NCBI GenBank assembly: GCA_947561395.2
Contig: OX387186.1
Location: forward strand, 6,995,888-7,059,887
Source: Buxus sempervirens
Taxonomy: Eukaryota > Streptophyta > Magnoliopsida > Buxales > Buxaceae
DNA: 64,000 nt
Direction: 5' to 3'
The notes beneath the pieces were generated by a model, which did not search any database, had not been told where the DNA came from, and saw only the letters and a program-made list of their open reading frames with translations. Shown in pieces: positions 12,735 through 24,774 of this stretch (its first letter is position 1; each line of letters opens with the position of its first letter). Both the position numbers and the translations under genes were made by a program.

Positions 12735-12818
12735 GCTTATTTACATGTAATATCTTAAGTAAATGGAGATTAAAAAATACGAGGACATTTACTTAAACGA
12801 TATTACATGTAAATAAGC
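12735..12818. repeat. Foldback in U3 of nested Tat LTR
   Basis: The arms begin GCTTATTTACATGTAATATC on one strand and its exact complement on the other. About 31-33 bp pair with a 2-nt gap around a loop of roughly 20 bp. A diverged, inverted relative of the segment lies at about 60400-60560. Confidence 0.8.
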
Positions 12819-12865
12819 CTGGCCTGTGCAGTTGAGGCTCAAAACCAACTAAAAGTGTGCTGACC

Positions 12866-13128
12866 GTGGTATATGTGCGGTTTTTGAGAATTTGGTCTGA
12901 ACCGCACTGCATGTATGGTTGCAACCGCATACACAGCACGGTTGATGTTCATGCTTGTTGCGTGAGCTGCCACGTGGCTTCCGGAAGCTTCGGCCGTTGA
13001 GACACGTCGACAGCAATCATAGCGAGCGTAACTGAATTGAACCGTCCTGTATGTGCGGTTGAGATGAATTTGCATAGAAACCGCACATATAGGACGGTTT
13101 TGTAGAAACCGCACTGAGTATACGGTTT
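12866..13128. repeat. AACCG...CGGTT palindromic repeats in U3
   Basis: About five 21-bp imperfect palindromes bounded by AACCG and CGGTT or GGTT lie at 12900, 12923, 13040, 13079 and 13107. The copies at 13040-13060 and 13079-13099 are reverse complements at 20 of 21 bases. The array ends 200 bp before the TATA box. Confidence 0.75.
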
Positions 13129-16100
13129 TGGCTGTTTCGTGCATTTGCGAAAAGGCTCGATCTCTGAGCCTTATTTACGCACATTACCTCTCTCTCAGGG
13201 ACTTGAACTCCCTATTTCACCCTCCGAAACTTGCTGAATTACACCAATTCAAGCCTTGGAGGAGAATTGGAATAATCTAGAAGGCCTTTTTGGCCTACCC
13301 TTGGGACTCTTCTACCCTTGGCTTGGCCTATAAATAGAGAGGCCCTCCTCTTGCAAATGGCTGACAATTTGAAGCTTAGAAGCTCTGCAAGAAGAAGGAG
13401 AAGCTCTGCTGGATTGTCTACTGAAGGCTCAAGCTACCAAGGTAAAGCTCTCTTTCATTTCCAGTTTTCCCTTTTAAGTTCTAGCAAATCTCTTATCTTC
13501 TACCTTTCTGTAGTGTAAGGCCTTTGTGCATTTTTGCAACCCCAAACCCCTTCTAAAGTACCTGGGAATCCTCTCTAGCCGTAAAACGTGAAGAGAGAGC
13601 CTGGGGAAAAGGGAGGTGGAATGGATCCTCTAGGCTTAGAACCCTCAAATGATGAAAAGCATGCTATATGGTTATTTTGAACCTTTGAATGCTGCTCTGA
13701 TTTTATTTTATATTTGGAGAAGATGTGAATCCATGCTCTCAATAGCCATGGATTCCAAGCTTCTCATATAAATGAGATTTTCCACACTTTCACACTCACT
13801 TTTCACTATTTTCATCAAATGGGCTAGATCTTGGGCTTTCCATGTTCAATATGGAAAATCTGAGGTCCTAGGCCTTAAAATGAGTTTTAGAACTTAATGA
13901 GAGGATTTCTTGTTGATTTTGAGGTTTTGGTCGAATCCACATACACACATGCACTGGTTTCTATATTTCCTCCTCAAAAAAACCTCAAAACAGGACAGAT
14001 CTGTGGCCTGTCTTGGAAGACTCATAACTTCATCCTCCGGATGAATTTTTGAGTGATTCCAAAGACATGTGATAGATTGGAAGGTCTATTTAATATCTGG
14101 AAATTTTCGTCCACTTCCATGTAGCCAATTTTTGACACCATCTCTTCAAAGTTTGTAGGACAGTTCAGCCCAGATTGCTGAATTTGTCGCTTTGATGGTG
14201 CACTATTTGCTCAGTTTTAATCCGTTTCCTATGATTCCAGTTTCTGAGTTTTCTTTAAGAAGTCTATTTTCATTTCCAACAAGTTTCAGTAGATTTCAAT
14301 CTGTTTTGTGCCTTGGGTGCTCAGTTGACTCAGAGGTGCTCGCTGGCATAGTCCAGAGCTCATCTGTGGTCTTCTAGGCCTGTTCCAGAGAGCACACAAG
14401 TCACATCCGGATAGAGATTGATGTGAGGTTTTTTTCTTTGGAAAGATGGCACTACATACTTCCCCCATACCAATTTTTATGGATTTTTATTGAGCCAAAC
14501 TCCACGAATAGAGCTTTGAAAATGCCTACTTAACACTTTTTCTGAGTTATAACAGCAGATTTCATATGTGGATTTCTCTCTAGTTTTGAATCGGATCGAG
14601 TTGAACTTTTTACTGTATATTCTAATATATACCAGTTTTCAAATGGCTTTAGTTTCATTTGATTTAGATTTAAATTGAATGAGTTATGGTTTATCAAAGC
14701 TTTCAAGCTCTTTTGACCGAATTTCTCCAGATTTGCCTTGGCTTGATTTTCTTCATTTTTACTTTGATTTCACTTCACTCATGAAGTTTTAGAAGTGATG
14801 AATCCACAAAGAGAGTCTAAACTCATTAGACTTCTCATGTGGAATGGTCACACACATTGTGCTTGTTAAGCACCCATTTGTTTATTTTACTAGCAAACAA
14901 TTTATAGTATAAGCAAACATGTGGTAACCGTCTTAGACGGATGAGTGGGGGTGCCTAACCCCTTCCCCCGCTCATAAATAATTCCCCGTACCCAATCTCT
15001 GGATTTTTCCTCATCTTAGAGCTACTTTGGCTCTATTTGACATCTATGAACCTTTTGGTGTCCATTCACAGCCTAAGATGGATGGTGGAGACTCTTTACA
15101 TTTTATTGATCCCCGCGTGACGATATCGGAAGTCATCCGAGATGACGAATCCATGTCTCACTGTTAGTCTATACTAGTTCAGTACCCAGTGAGGGACGCC
15201 CACTGGAAGAGGATATTGAAATGATTGTACTGTTAGCAGACATAATGCGAATTCAGTACCTAGCGTGACCTAGATGTCTACTGGGATGTGAGGATGATAT
15301 TTGGTGGTTAATATTTCTTTACATTCGATTACTTTTATTTTGTTATTTATATTTCTACAAGGTATATGTCCATAAAAATCACAGGTAAGTATTTCTAACA
15401 CTTAGATTAAGGTTTATTTATTGTTTCTTTTTATCATGTTTAATTTATTGTTCTCATGTTAGAATTCATGATCCCTTATGTTTAATATTGTTAATATTAA
15501 AATACATATGTAAATATGTTATGAAACCAACTTAGGAAAACTTTGCAAATTTATGATAATACTATTAAATACCTATGTGGTGTAAATATATTATTTAAAT
15601 AAGGAATATTATGCATATTCTCATGCGAGGTGTATTAGCCTTATTTACTGGGTTTCTTTGAGACTCACCCCTTATATTTTTACAGGAAACCAACAATCCT
15701 GAGATAATGAAATGAGGTGATAGGATGGTGATTGGTATGATGAAAACATGTTGTTTGAGATGTTATTGCCTTGGCAAGAACTTTGATGTTGATGTATTTT
15801 ATGAACCATTGGAGTTCAAGATTGTAACCGGTTGTATATGGTTAAACTATGGTTCGTGCTGGTTCAATTTTTGTTTATAATTGTTATTGGTTTAATTTCC
15901 GCTGTAACTCTGTTTGAAGAAATATTAAGTTAAATTTTCAAGTATTTATTGGGGAATAAATGTATTTTGGGTTTCGCTTACGAGCAAGGTTACGTTCGGT
16001 CCTACTCATGCATAGTAAGTCGTGAGGTGAGGATTTAGGGCATGACAACAACAGTGCTCTAAAGCAAAGGATTGCTGCACTCGCACAAGATAAGATTTTC

Positions 16101-16425
16101 AAAGATGGTAAGTGACTAACTATGCAATTAAACATGAGAGAACCATGTTAGCTTAATCAGGTGAACATGGTACTCTTGGTTTATTCTGAATGTATTTAAA
16201 AGGACTCAAAAGGCAAACTTGCTTCTTGATAATTAAAGCTAGCATTTCTTGGTTAAGGGAGAGGGCTTTATGGATCTACACATTATGGTTTGTGCATGAA
16301 ATGCAGCTCACCAGGAGGCTTTGAAGAGGGAGATAGAGAGACTTAAGGCAAGTCTATCACCAACAAAATCTTAAGAAGATGGGAAGTAATAATGCAGCAC
16401 TGGCTTCGTAATGTGTGAGAGAAAC

Positions 16426-19400
16426 TAACTACCGAAAAACCTGAATAATATCTCTTATTTGGGTAATGACTCCCAAAAGCTTCCAAGGAATGTGAGAAAG
16501 GGGGTGGAGAAGCAGGTGGATGATTGACTGGGCATCACCCTCCAAAGCAATATGTGTCGCATGGTAGGCCTTCGCCATCTTCAAACTCTCTAAGGCAGCA
16601 TGTGCTTCAGCAAGAATAGTGTTAGTTGCCTTGATCTCCTAGGCAAACCCCGCAAGAAAGACACCCTGACTGTCTCTGAGTACGCCACCAGCAGCAACTC
16701 TCAATGTCGATTTACGAAACGCTCCGTCAAAGTTGAGTTTGAGAAAGGGGTAGAGAGGTTTGTTCCATCGAATATCTCTTGGAGCAAAGTTTGATACATT
16801 CCGATGGGCCAACTCCGTAATGGTGATGGAATCGTTGTTCAGCTGCCGAATATGTCTGCATGTAGCCATGACATCCAGATGGGTACCTTGAAACTTTGCC
16901 TTGTTTCAGCTATTCCAGATGGCCTAGCCAAAATTGGTAACCTGCACCAGAAATTCTGAAATGGCATCAGAAGGTTGAGGGGGAGGGGGCGCGCCTTAAC
17001 TTTGATAGAAAAACAAACCAGTCAAAAAAAGAATCCTGGGGTCCAATCGATTGCAAAGTTCCTCCTATGGTTTGCAACCACACTGCCCTAGAGAAAGGGC
17101 AGTGCATCCACAAGTGTTTCGTGGTGTCCTGCACATTTTGACAAAACACACAAACATTGTCAATATAGCATAATCTGGAAGCAAGAAGTTGACTGGTTGG
17201 AAGACCACCAGCGAGACATTTCCAAAGGAAGAGTCTAATTCGAGTTGGGCACATTAAGTGCCAACATTTCAGCCATATAAAGTTTCTGTTTAGGGGATTA
17301 ATTCCGAGAATCAAACGATATGCCGACGCTACAGAGAAACTGCCAGACGCAGTATATGCCCAATGTCTCCGGTCGCAGCCAAGAGAAGATGAGATTGGAG
17401 TATCACAAATTTTTTCCTGAGTTGAGCAGTCCCAGAATTGGGCTATGGTGCCAAAATCCCATTGGCAGGTACTAGGATTAATCAGTTGGTTAACTTTCTC
17501 TATCTGGAAATGTTGCAGCTCACGATGGATTTGGAGAGGGGGGTCAACCCCCACTATCCACTTGTCCCTTAGGATATCAATGTGATTACCATCCAAGCAC
17601 TTCTCAGATGAATCCGCTTCTTTATGCTTTGCATCTGCCGCCATCCATATGACTACTTTCGATGAGTGGTTGATTCAAGAAAGGAAGTATGAGGGAAGTA
17701 TTTATCCTTCATGAACCGACCCCATAGAGTCGCTTCCTCTTGAGATAATTGCGAAGTTGCTTTCAGCACTAGAGCCTTATTCATTGTCGCAGCACGCTTC
17801 AAATTCAGGCCGCCATTTCCGCGTTGCTGGGAAATTTGTTCCCAGCAAACCGAGTGAAAGCTTCTGTCCTTTTTTCCCATTTGCCAGAAGAAAGTTCGAG
17901 CCATCTTATCCATTTTTTTTTGCAAAGTTTCCTATGGCAACATAAAACAAGTCATTACATGCAAAGGTTGTGCAGATAAAACAGATTGTATAAGAGTTGT
18001 CCTCCCCATTTGGGATAGAAGCAAAGATTTCCATCCAAAGAGTCTGTTTGCCATTTTTTCCAGAATCTCGTCACAGTCCTTGGCCTTCGGTTTGGAGTGG
18101 AGTTGAGGAATACTCAGATAGTGTTTTGAAGGGTGCTGGGCAGCCACTTCAGAGAGCCAACGAATACCAACCTTTTGACCACCATCAGTATTGTGGCTAA
18201 AGATGAGAGAAGATTTACTACCATTTATGCTTTGGCCCGACTCACTACAGTATTTATGTAATATACGGCTCATGATGTGGGCTTCCCGATCATTTGTAAA
18301 GTCGTAAAGTCGTAGATGTTAACATCATCATCATACATCAAGTGCAACAACCTAATTCCTCCATGCCTGATCACAATCCCATGAAATCGGTTTTCGCTTT
18401 CCACCCTATCAATAGCCAATGAGAGTACCTGCTGACAGAGGATAAAAAGGTAGGGGGAAAGGGGATCAACCTAACGGAGCCCCCTTTCTGACGGAGCCTC
18501 CCTTACCTTAGTACCCCTGACAACGAGGTAACACAAACCATAAGTAATTCAAGCAGTTTATTTTGAAAGCCAAAAGCCGAGAGGACATGTTTCAAAAAAT
18601 TCCAGTTAAGCTTATCGTAAGCTTTAGAAAAATCCAACTTTAAAGCATACATGCATTGCTGGCCAGCATGTTGTTTTTATTTTGATTTTTCGAATTTCTT
18701 TTGCTTTCCAAAAAAATAAAGCAACTCATGATTAAGCAAAATATTATCCTTAATAGAGCGACCAGGGACGAAAGCAGACTGATTTGGGGAAACTTAACCA
18801 GGAGTTTTGAGATAAGATCTAATATGATTAACTAGGAGTTTTGAGATAATTTAGTAAACAAAATTGCATAAACTTATTGGACGAAACTCCGAAATCCTAC
18901 GTGGTTGTAAAACTTTAGGAATTAAGGAAATATAAGTATGATTGAGGTTAGAAGGCATGATACCATTATCAACAAAAGCTTGAACTAAGGCCACAGTATC
19001 ATCGGCAACCATTTCCCAGAATTTTTGATAGAAAATGCCTTGGTAACCATCCGGGCCTGGAGCTTTAAGAGCTCCTATTTGACACTGTCTTCCATATTTC
19101 TTCATGGGTAGGGATACGAGATAGCTCTTCCGATTACTCTACAGAAATGACCTGCGTGATAAGACCAGGGAGATCAATGTTAGTAAATTGAGGCACATCT
19201 TTATACAACTCTTTAAAGTAATCAATTACAACTTTTTGAAGCTCATCCCTTGTCTATGTCTCCACTCCATCTTCACGCTGTAGGGAATGAATAAATTTCT
19301 TTGCTGGTGGAAAAGAGTGGACTTGTGGAAAAAGGATGTATTTTGATCCCCATCCTGGAGCCTTTTGATATGGGATTTCTGAAACCACAGTGTTTCAGCT

Positions 19401-19581
19401 TGCTGCAAGAGGATAGAATAAGTCCTGCGGAGTTGGCATTCCTCCTTTTCCAGATTTACTGAAGGAGCACGAGCTAGATGCTCTTGGACTTTAGTGAGTT
19501 TAGTAAGAATCCGCTGCTTCTTGGGAAAAAATTTTCCCACATCCTCTCTGTTCCATCGCCGCAATTCAGATATAAGGCGAG
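16426..19581 (-). pseudogene. LINE ORF2 3' part: reverse transcriptase, zf-RVT, RNase H
   Basis: Fragments in order on the minus strand: linker (WNREDVGKFFPKKQRILTKL, 19564-19226); RT fingers (LKAPGPDGYQGIFYQKFW, ISEFRPISLCNF, 19105-18851); RT active-site region near 18330, where the expected YADD reads YDDD; RT thumb (GRTTLIQSVLSAQPLHVMTC, 18273-17932); zf-RVT (WAYTASGSFSVASAYRL, RIRLFLWKCLAGGLPTS, 17644-16967); and RNase H (LKLNFDGAF, then AAGGVLRDSQG, 16869-16428). The RNase H has an in-frame TAG after GVFLAGFA and then reads on to a stop at 16426-16428. Frame changes separate most fragments. It would have performed target-primed reverse transcription. Confidence 0.85.
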
Positions 19582-20679
19582 TGTTTACACCCTATATGAC
19601 CAACGAATAAGAAAAGGACACGTGGTTCCTACGTGGCTTATTTAGGCCATGGCATCAAATCACGTAGGCCTTGTACAGTTGGTTAGGTCACGTCAGCATG
19701 AACACAGAACCAAGAATACAGTTCGAGTCATTCCAATACGACAAAACTACAAATATCAGAAGACCGTGTCATCGGCCATTCAAGAATAAGTTAGTTTTAA
19801 GATTGTGGCCGAGCGGTTATCATTCTGGAACGGAAGACTGAAGACGACCAACCGCCATGGAGATCGTGCAAGAGTAGGACGTTGAGCAACCGTCAAAGAT
19901 CGGCTATAAAAGGCATAACTTCGAAGAACTCAAGGACACAATCCACCCAACCGCAACCGGTTATTATATTATTTTGATCATCCGTGATCTTTTATCCCCT
20001 CTGCTACAGAAGGATAAACTAGGACCTCTCTCATTGCTTCCAGTCGCAGTGACATCTTCGACCCCTCTTTACTCCAATTAACGCCAGAATCCTGCCACCT
20101 GAGAGTAAGTTGAGGCCGCCCCTGATTCGTAGTTCTGTGTTTACAGAATCCCGAGCAGCCGGTCCTGAGACTTATTCTGATCACGCCAGGTGACTTGTGT
20201 ATTTTCGGGTAAGCAGCAATCCAAGGTGAACCACCGAATTGACTTTGCTAGCAGCCGCCCCCTTCCTCCTGTGCTTATACCCGATTACGGCTATAAGACC
20301 AGGACAGGTCAGTCCTGTGAGCCCTGTCGGTTTTCTTTTATACTTTTTGTTTCCCTTTTGAGGATTATCTGTTGTCGCTCTCGGCTCATCAGCCGATTTT
20401 ATAATAAAAGGATTTGTGTGCCATTAGTCGCTTTCGCTTTCAAACACTTACAAGAACCCAAACAAAGACCGGACCCCTAGTCTTCATATCATCGCCTGAC
20501 CCGTTTTATTACAGGTGACTTGCAGTACGATTGGATCGATCCCGGTTCAGATTCCGAACAGGTGCCCGGGGTCAGGGTTCAACCCGAAATCATTTGTATC
20601 AAATGATACTAGCACGCCCGCGTAGAGACACATCATCACCCTCGACACGTGTTCACACCGGTCCAATTTTGGAGCAACA
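19582..20679 (+). repeat. 5' LTR of element B (1098 bp)
   Basis: TG...CA ends. TATAAAAGG at 19905-19913 lies in the U3/R region. It is followed by the PBS. Its length equals that of the 3' LTR once the insert there is removed. Confidence 0.92.
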
Positions 20680-20687
20680 TCCCTTTT

Positions 20688-20706
20688 TGGCACGCCCGGT
20701 GGGACC
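20688..20706 (+). other. Primer-binding site of element B
   Basis: TGGCACGCCCGGTGGGACC lies 8 bp after the 5' LTR. Its complement ends in GCCA, as a tRNA 3' end should. I did not identify which tRNA. Confidence 0.75.
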
Positions 20707-20728
20707 ATTAGTCTTTGAAAGAGCACTA

Positions 20729-23700
20729 ATGGCGGCAAGAAGAAGTACTTGGCATGATGAAAATGCAACGCCAGAGGAACCTGCCGAATCTCAGGTAAAT
20801 CCTCTTTATGGTTCAGAAGTCCCGGAAGAAGGACCTTCGAGTTCTCAGCCGGATCTTAATGAAGGACTCATCCAGGCCATACAAGGTCTCAGCCAACAAA
20901 TGGCAGGCTTTGGTCAGGGTATTAACAAGATTTCTTCTGATAATGGTAGAATCCTAGCAGTTTTACAGGAAGGTTTCTCCACAATGGCAAGACCGGCTGT
21001 GATGGCTGAGCGAGCCGAAACATCGGCCGCTGGTTCGAATGCTCATGAAAGGATTAATATCCCTGAGCAACCACCGAACATGAACTTAGGTGGAAATGGC
21101 CGAAATGAACAGGCCAACACCGCTGCTTTAAGGGGAGAAATACCACCTGGTATCCCAATTCCTCTTAATATGCCTCCAATTGAGGTACGTCCAATGGGGC
21201 AAAGGGAAGCACAGGAGAACCATAGAGAAGATATTGGGGTAAGAAATGTAAGACCCTGATTTTTGGTAGATTATTTTTTTTATTATTTTATTAAAATATA
21301 GCTTGGGCGCTTGTTAACTTAAGTGGCCGGGATATGTAGGGTTTCAGTGGGCGAGCATGCACAGGAGCAAGGACTTTAAAAGGATGGTCGAGCGGCGTAT
21401 GTAGCGTATGAGGTGAAGATACAAAAGGGAAAGTTAGGTCTTTGGGTTTTTAGAATACCCGTATCATACTTTTGGCAATACTTTCGTTACTCTCGTTATC
21501 TGGAAAACTGGGCGACTTGGCGATTGCAGCTGGTGTGGCGATTAGGGTTATGCTTGTGAAGAACAAGAATCGCAAGAGCTACTAGGAGGTTATTGGAGTC
21601 GGAGTTCTGTGGGTTATTTCTCTTGCGAGTAGAGGATCCTTTCGGCTACATTTGCATCCTCGGGCGCAGTCGGAAATCGTGATCGGCCGGTTGTGGAATA
21701 AGCTTTTATTCTGGGAAAAGCGTATAAGGGTGAGTAGCACTGTTTTACAACTGAGGTTTTAGTTTATTCGTGATGTATTTTGAAACGCATGGGTGTATTG
21801 TGAGTTTTCTGGTTTTCTAGAATGCCATGAGTCCGAACGTGAGATTGAAATTCAATTTGAAATAAAAGGTGTTTAGATTAAATCCAAAACTGGTTGGGAA
21901 GTATTCTGGGAACATTGGGAGTGTATTGGAACAATTACAGACCGAAACAAATGAGCCAGACATGTAGATCTCGAAATAACAGAGACTTGAAAATCACAGT
22001 GGGTATCCGCCCACTTGGCGCCCACTTGCGCCCACTTCGGGAAGTAGGCGCATAGAAATATTGACCTGGCGCCGAGCTCGCGCCCACTTGGCGCTCAGCT
22101 CGCGCCCACTTAAATTAGATGCGCCTATCTCAGGCCTATCCTGCGCCCTTCTCGCGCCCTTCTCTCGCTCAGCTCGCTCTCACTTAGCGTCGAGTGAGCG
22201 CATAGTCGATTTTAGCCTGTTTTCTATCTGCCGACTGGCGCTCACTTCAGGAAGTGAGCGCATACCCAATTATACTTGCTGAATTTGATTTCCGACTGAA
22301 CCAAGAGTAATTTTGATGACTTGAGGATTATACCATTTAATCAATCACTTGTTTGGGAACCTTAGAACCTGCCTTACTTATTAAATTTCTAGAGGAAATT
22401 CTAGTGGCGAATTCTTAAAGGTTTCTAAGTTTGAGCTTAGGTTAATTGTATGTGTTGTGCTGGATACCAAAACAATAGGAGTTCCTAGTTTGTTTTATCC
22501 TTGAATTTGTACACAGTTTTGATAGAGAAATTATTGACTTCTGGTTTCACTTGTTTGAAAAATTCTGAATGTATATTCTTGGTATAAATAACTGTGTTTT
22601 GTATTCAAATGGCATGGTTTGCGGAAATGAGAAAATACTGAAAGTATTGAGATACTGCTTGGTCCAGAGGGACAGGTGATGAACTGTGATGAGATATACA
22701 TGATGTGGAATGAATGGTTTTACTTTAATGTTGGAATTGAGATTATACGATGTTTTATTGTTTTGGTTTAGCTTGTCCTGGATCCAGAGTCTAAGCTTAG
22801 TAATGTAATGTTATTGTTGGTTGTTGAAATTGCATGGCCTTGTGTGTTGCCACGACCGGTGTAGAGCAGCCAGAAACCCTGAGTAGGCCTGGTTGTCAAT
22901 GCAGAAACCCGGGGAGTAGGCCTGCATTGGATGACGAAACCCTGAGTAGGCCGTCATTTCAGAGTTTCCGAAACCTTGAGTAGGCCGGAACTGTGTACAT
23001 GGAGGTGTGGAGTGTCTACTTGGCATGTTTAATTTATCAACCAAACGATAGTCATGACATTGACCAATCGATGTGTTGCCATACTTAACTGAGATGTGAT
23101 TTGACTGATGAAATGGGTTTTGGTTTGAACTTGAAATTGATGTTAGTTGTTTAATCGTACGGAATGTTTATCGATGCATAGCTTTGAACTGTGATTAACT
23201 ATTTCTGCATGCATGTGCTACTCGCTGAGATATTCGTATCTCACTCTGTTGTTTTGATTTGATTTTCAGATACTTGTGGTGAGGCGACTACTGGGGTAGA
23301 TCTTGCTGAGGCTTATAGGGAGGAAGATTACTATTACCTTCCTTAGACTTGTAGGTTATCTTGTTCCGAATTTGAGTACTTTGAATATTTGAGGTGTATT
23401 AAAGCCTATTTGGGGGCAGAACCATATGATTCTAGTTAAGTCCTAAATGTTACATTCTTGGATGAATCAAATTGTGCACTCTGACAAGTTATAGTTAGAT
23501 GATTATCCAGCAATCATAATTGATTAACGATCCTTGCCTAACCTCCATGAGACGTGTTATATCTTTATTGAACAACACGGATCCGGGGCGTTACAAGAAA
23601 TATGGTCGTAAACCGTAATTACATCCAAAATGTAATTCAAGAGATGATCGGAGATCAATATCACCGACGAATGACTAGGCCAGTTTATAGGAAACCTTAC

Positions 23701-24774
23701 CCGGGCTGGATTGACCAACAATTTGAATTTCCTAGGGGATACAAGATTCCCGAATTCACTTTGTTTTCAGGAGAAGGTCAACAGTCTACCATTGAACACA
23801 TTGGCCGATTTACGGTACAATGTGGAGAGGCGTCTGGTAATGAATTCCTCAAGCTCAGACTATTTGGAAACTCATTAACCGGACAGGCCTTTACGTGGTA
23901 CATTACATTACCAGCCAATTCCGTTACAAATTGGGTAATGATGGAAGAGAAATTCCACTCCCAATTTTATCGTACGGAACCCGAAGTAACCATGGTTGAT
24001 CTTGCTCGGTTAAGACAACAACCAGGGGAGTCGGCCGATAAGTATATCGCTCGCTTTAAATATATGAAAAACAAATGCCGAATTCTTTTACCGGAATCGG
24101 AATTTGCAAATTTGGCCTTAAACGAACTACACTTTGAACTTCGAAAGAAATTTGAAGGTGAACAGTTCGAAGATTTATTTGAATTCTCGACCAGAGCAGC
24201 CAAATATGAATGGCTGTTACAGGAAGACAACGAAAAGAAAATCTCGTCTTACGGGTCCTATTACAGGGACCCAAACTTTGAATACGGAGTTGTAGAAGTC
24301 GTGGGAAAACAAGCAATTACCTGTCCGATTCTTATCCGAAAAACCAAGGATACAGAAGCGACAAAAGAGACAAATACTTTTAGCCGAAATTATTCTTTCG
24401 ACATAAATAAGACGGCCGAAATATTTGAATACCTTCTAAAGCAAGGGTTCTTCAGACTGACTAAAGACCATCCTTTTATCCCGGCCAATGTGGCGGCCAA
24501 GGGTAAATCTTGTAAATGGCACGGAGTGAAAACTCACGAAACTAATGAGTGTACTGTACTTCGTAATGTGATACAAGAGAATATTGATAAAGGACTCCTA
24601 AAGTTTGCTGAAACGGACAAAGGGAAAATGCAGGTTGATACACAACCGTTCCCCAAGGAGGTGTCGGCGAATATGGTCACCATTGCTTTACCAAAACGCA
24701 CCCCAGCAGTTAAAGTCGTGGATCCTCGTCAGAAAAATGGGGGAAAAAAGTGCAACCAGGGCAAAACCAGGTGA
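20729..24774 (+). pseudogene. Element B gag, split by a solo LTR
   Basis: ATG 20729 (MAARRSTWHDENATP) follows the PBS by 22 bp. The frame runs to 21246, is cut by the solo LTR, and resumes in the same frame at 23601 (GVRN, then MVVNRNYIQNVIQEM), so the insertion is the only break before 24774. The second piece holds the retrotransposon gag domain (FTLFSGEGQQSTIEHIGRF, LTGQAFTWYITLP, FHSQFYRTEPEVTMVDLARL, GESADKYIARFKYMKNKC). It also holds the block SFDINKTAEIFEYLLKQGFF and a knuckle-like CKWHGVKTHETNEC. It would encode the particle-forming protein of element B. Confidence 0.85.
21247..23595 (+). mobile_element. Solo LTR, Tekay/Del-like, in element B gag (2349 bp)
   Basis: TGTAAGACCCTG...GGGGCGTTACA, flanked by exact AGAAA duplications (21242-21246 and 23596-23600); removing it restores gag. 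It has a GCGCCCACTT-rich block with the perfect 24-bp palindrome GCGCTCACTTC-AG-GAAGTGAGCGC at 22238-22261. The repeated phrase GAAACCCTGAGTAGGCC lies at 22870-22990, and GCTGAGATATTCGTATCTCAC near 23226. Bases 21685-23068 are nearly identical to 46288-47671, while its two ends are diverged from that copy. Confidence 0.88.

Larger units (their letters stand above)
12288..15160 (+). mobile_element. Solo LTR, Tat-type (2.87 kb), nested in the solo LTR at 10445
   Basis: It starts TGTAGACACCC like the LTR of element A and ends ...CCATGTCTCA. The 7-bp word CTGTTAG borders both sides (12281-12287 and 15161-15167); a 5-bp TSD was expected, so part of the match may be chance within a repetitive host LTR. 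TATAAATAG lies at 13329-13337. A TGGAGACTCT near 15085 corresponds to the PBS-like word inside other Tat LTRs. The GTGCCTAACCCCTTCCCCC block at 14951-14969 matches the element A LTR. U3 carries palindromic repeats (12866-13128) and a foldback (12735-12818). Confidence 0.8.
10445..16047 (+). mobile_element. Solo LTR, Tekay/Del-like, split by a nested solo LTR
   Basis: It begins TGTAATGACCT and ends GGGCATGACA. Exact 5-bp duplications ACAAC flank it (10440-10444 and 16048-16052), and joining the flanks restores the bZIP zipper codons. Removing the nested element leaves about 2.7 kb. Inside are a pyrimidine-rich leader (about 10560-10710) and repeated phrases of the type CTAGTTCAGTACCC (about 11940-12240 and 15165-15260). 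Near the end is a block TTACTGGGTTTCTTTGAGACTCACC followed by a TTTTTACAG tract, matching the equivalent block of the solo LTRs at 21247 and 45575. The family name is inferred from LTR length, ends and layout only; no internal domain is present. Confidence 0.8.
10039..16410 (+). pseudogene. bZIP transcription factor (AtbZIP34/61-like), broken by insertions and frameshifts
   Basis: Exon pieces spell out a bZIP DNA-binding domain. 10039-10096 gives ...GDPMTDPKRVMR. 10206-10297 is the basic region ILANRQSAQRSRVRKLQY then ISEL. About 10360-10444 is SPRVAFLDHQRLILNVDN, continuing after the solo LTR at 16053-16107 as SALKQRIAALAQDKIFKD. 16307-about 16400 is HQEALKREIERL, then the QVYHQQNLKKMG block. 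Introns have GT/AG ends in the right phases. Lesions: an extra T in the run 10271-10273, an extra A at 16345/16346, a solo LTR in the zipper exon (TSD ACAAC) and a LINE in the last exon. Upstream exons were not found. The intact family binds DNA as dimers in the nucleus; this copy cannot make the protein. Sequence from 55830 on is probably its displaced 3' flank. Confidence 0.85.

Noticed and set aside
12735..12818. An independent MITE insertion
   Set aside because: The related sequence at 60400-60560 has a similar foldback in the same LTR context, so it belongs to U3; no separate TSD is seen.
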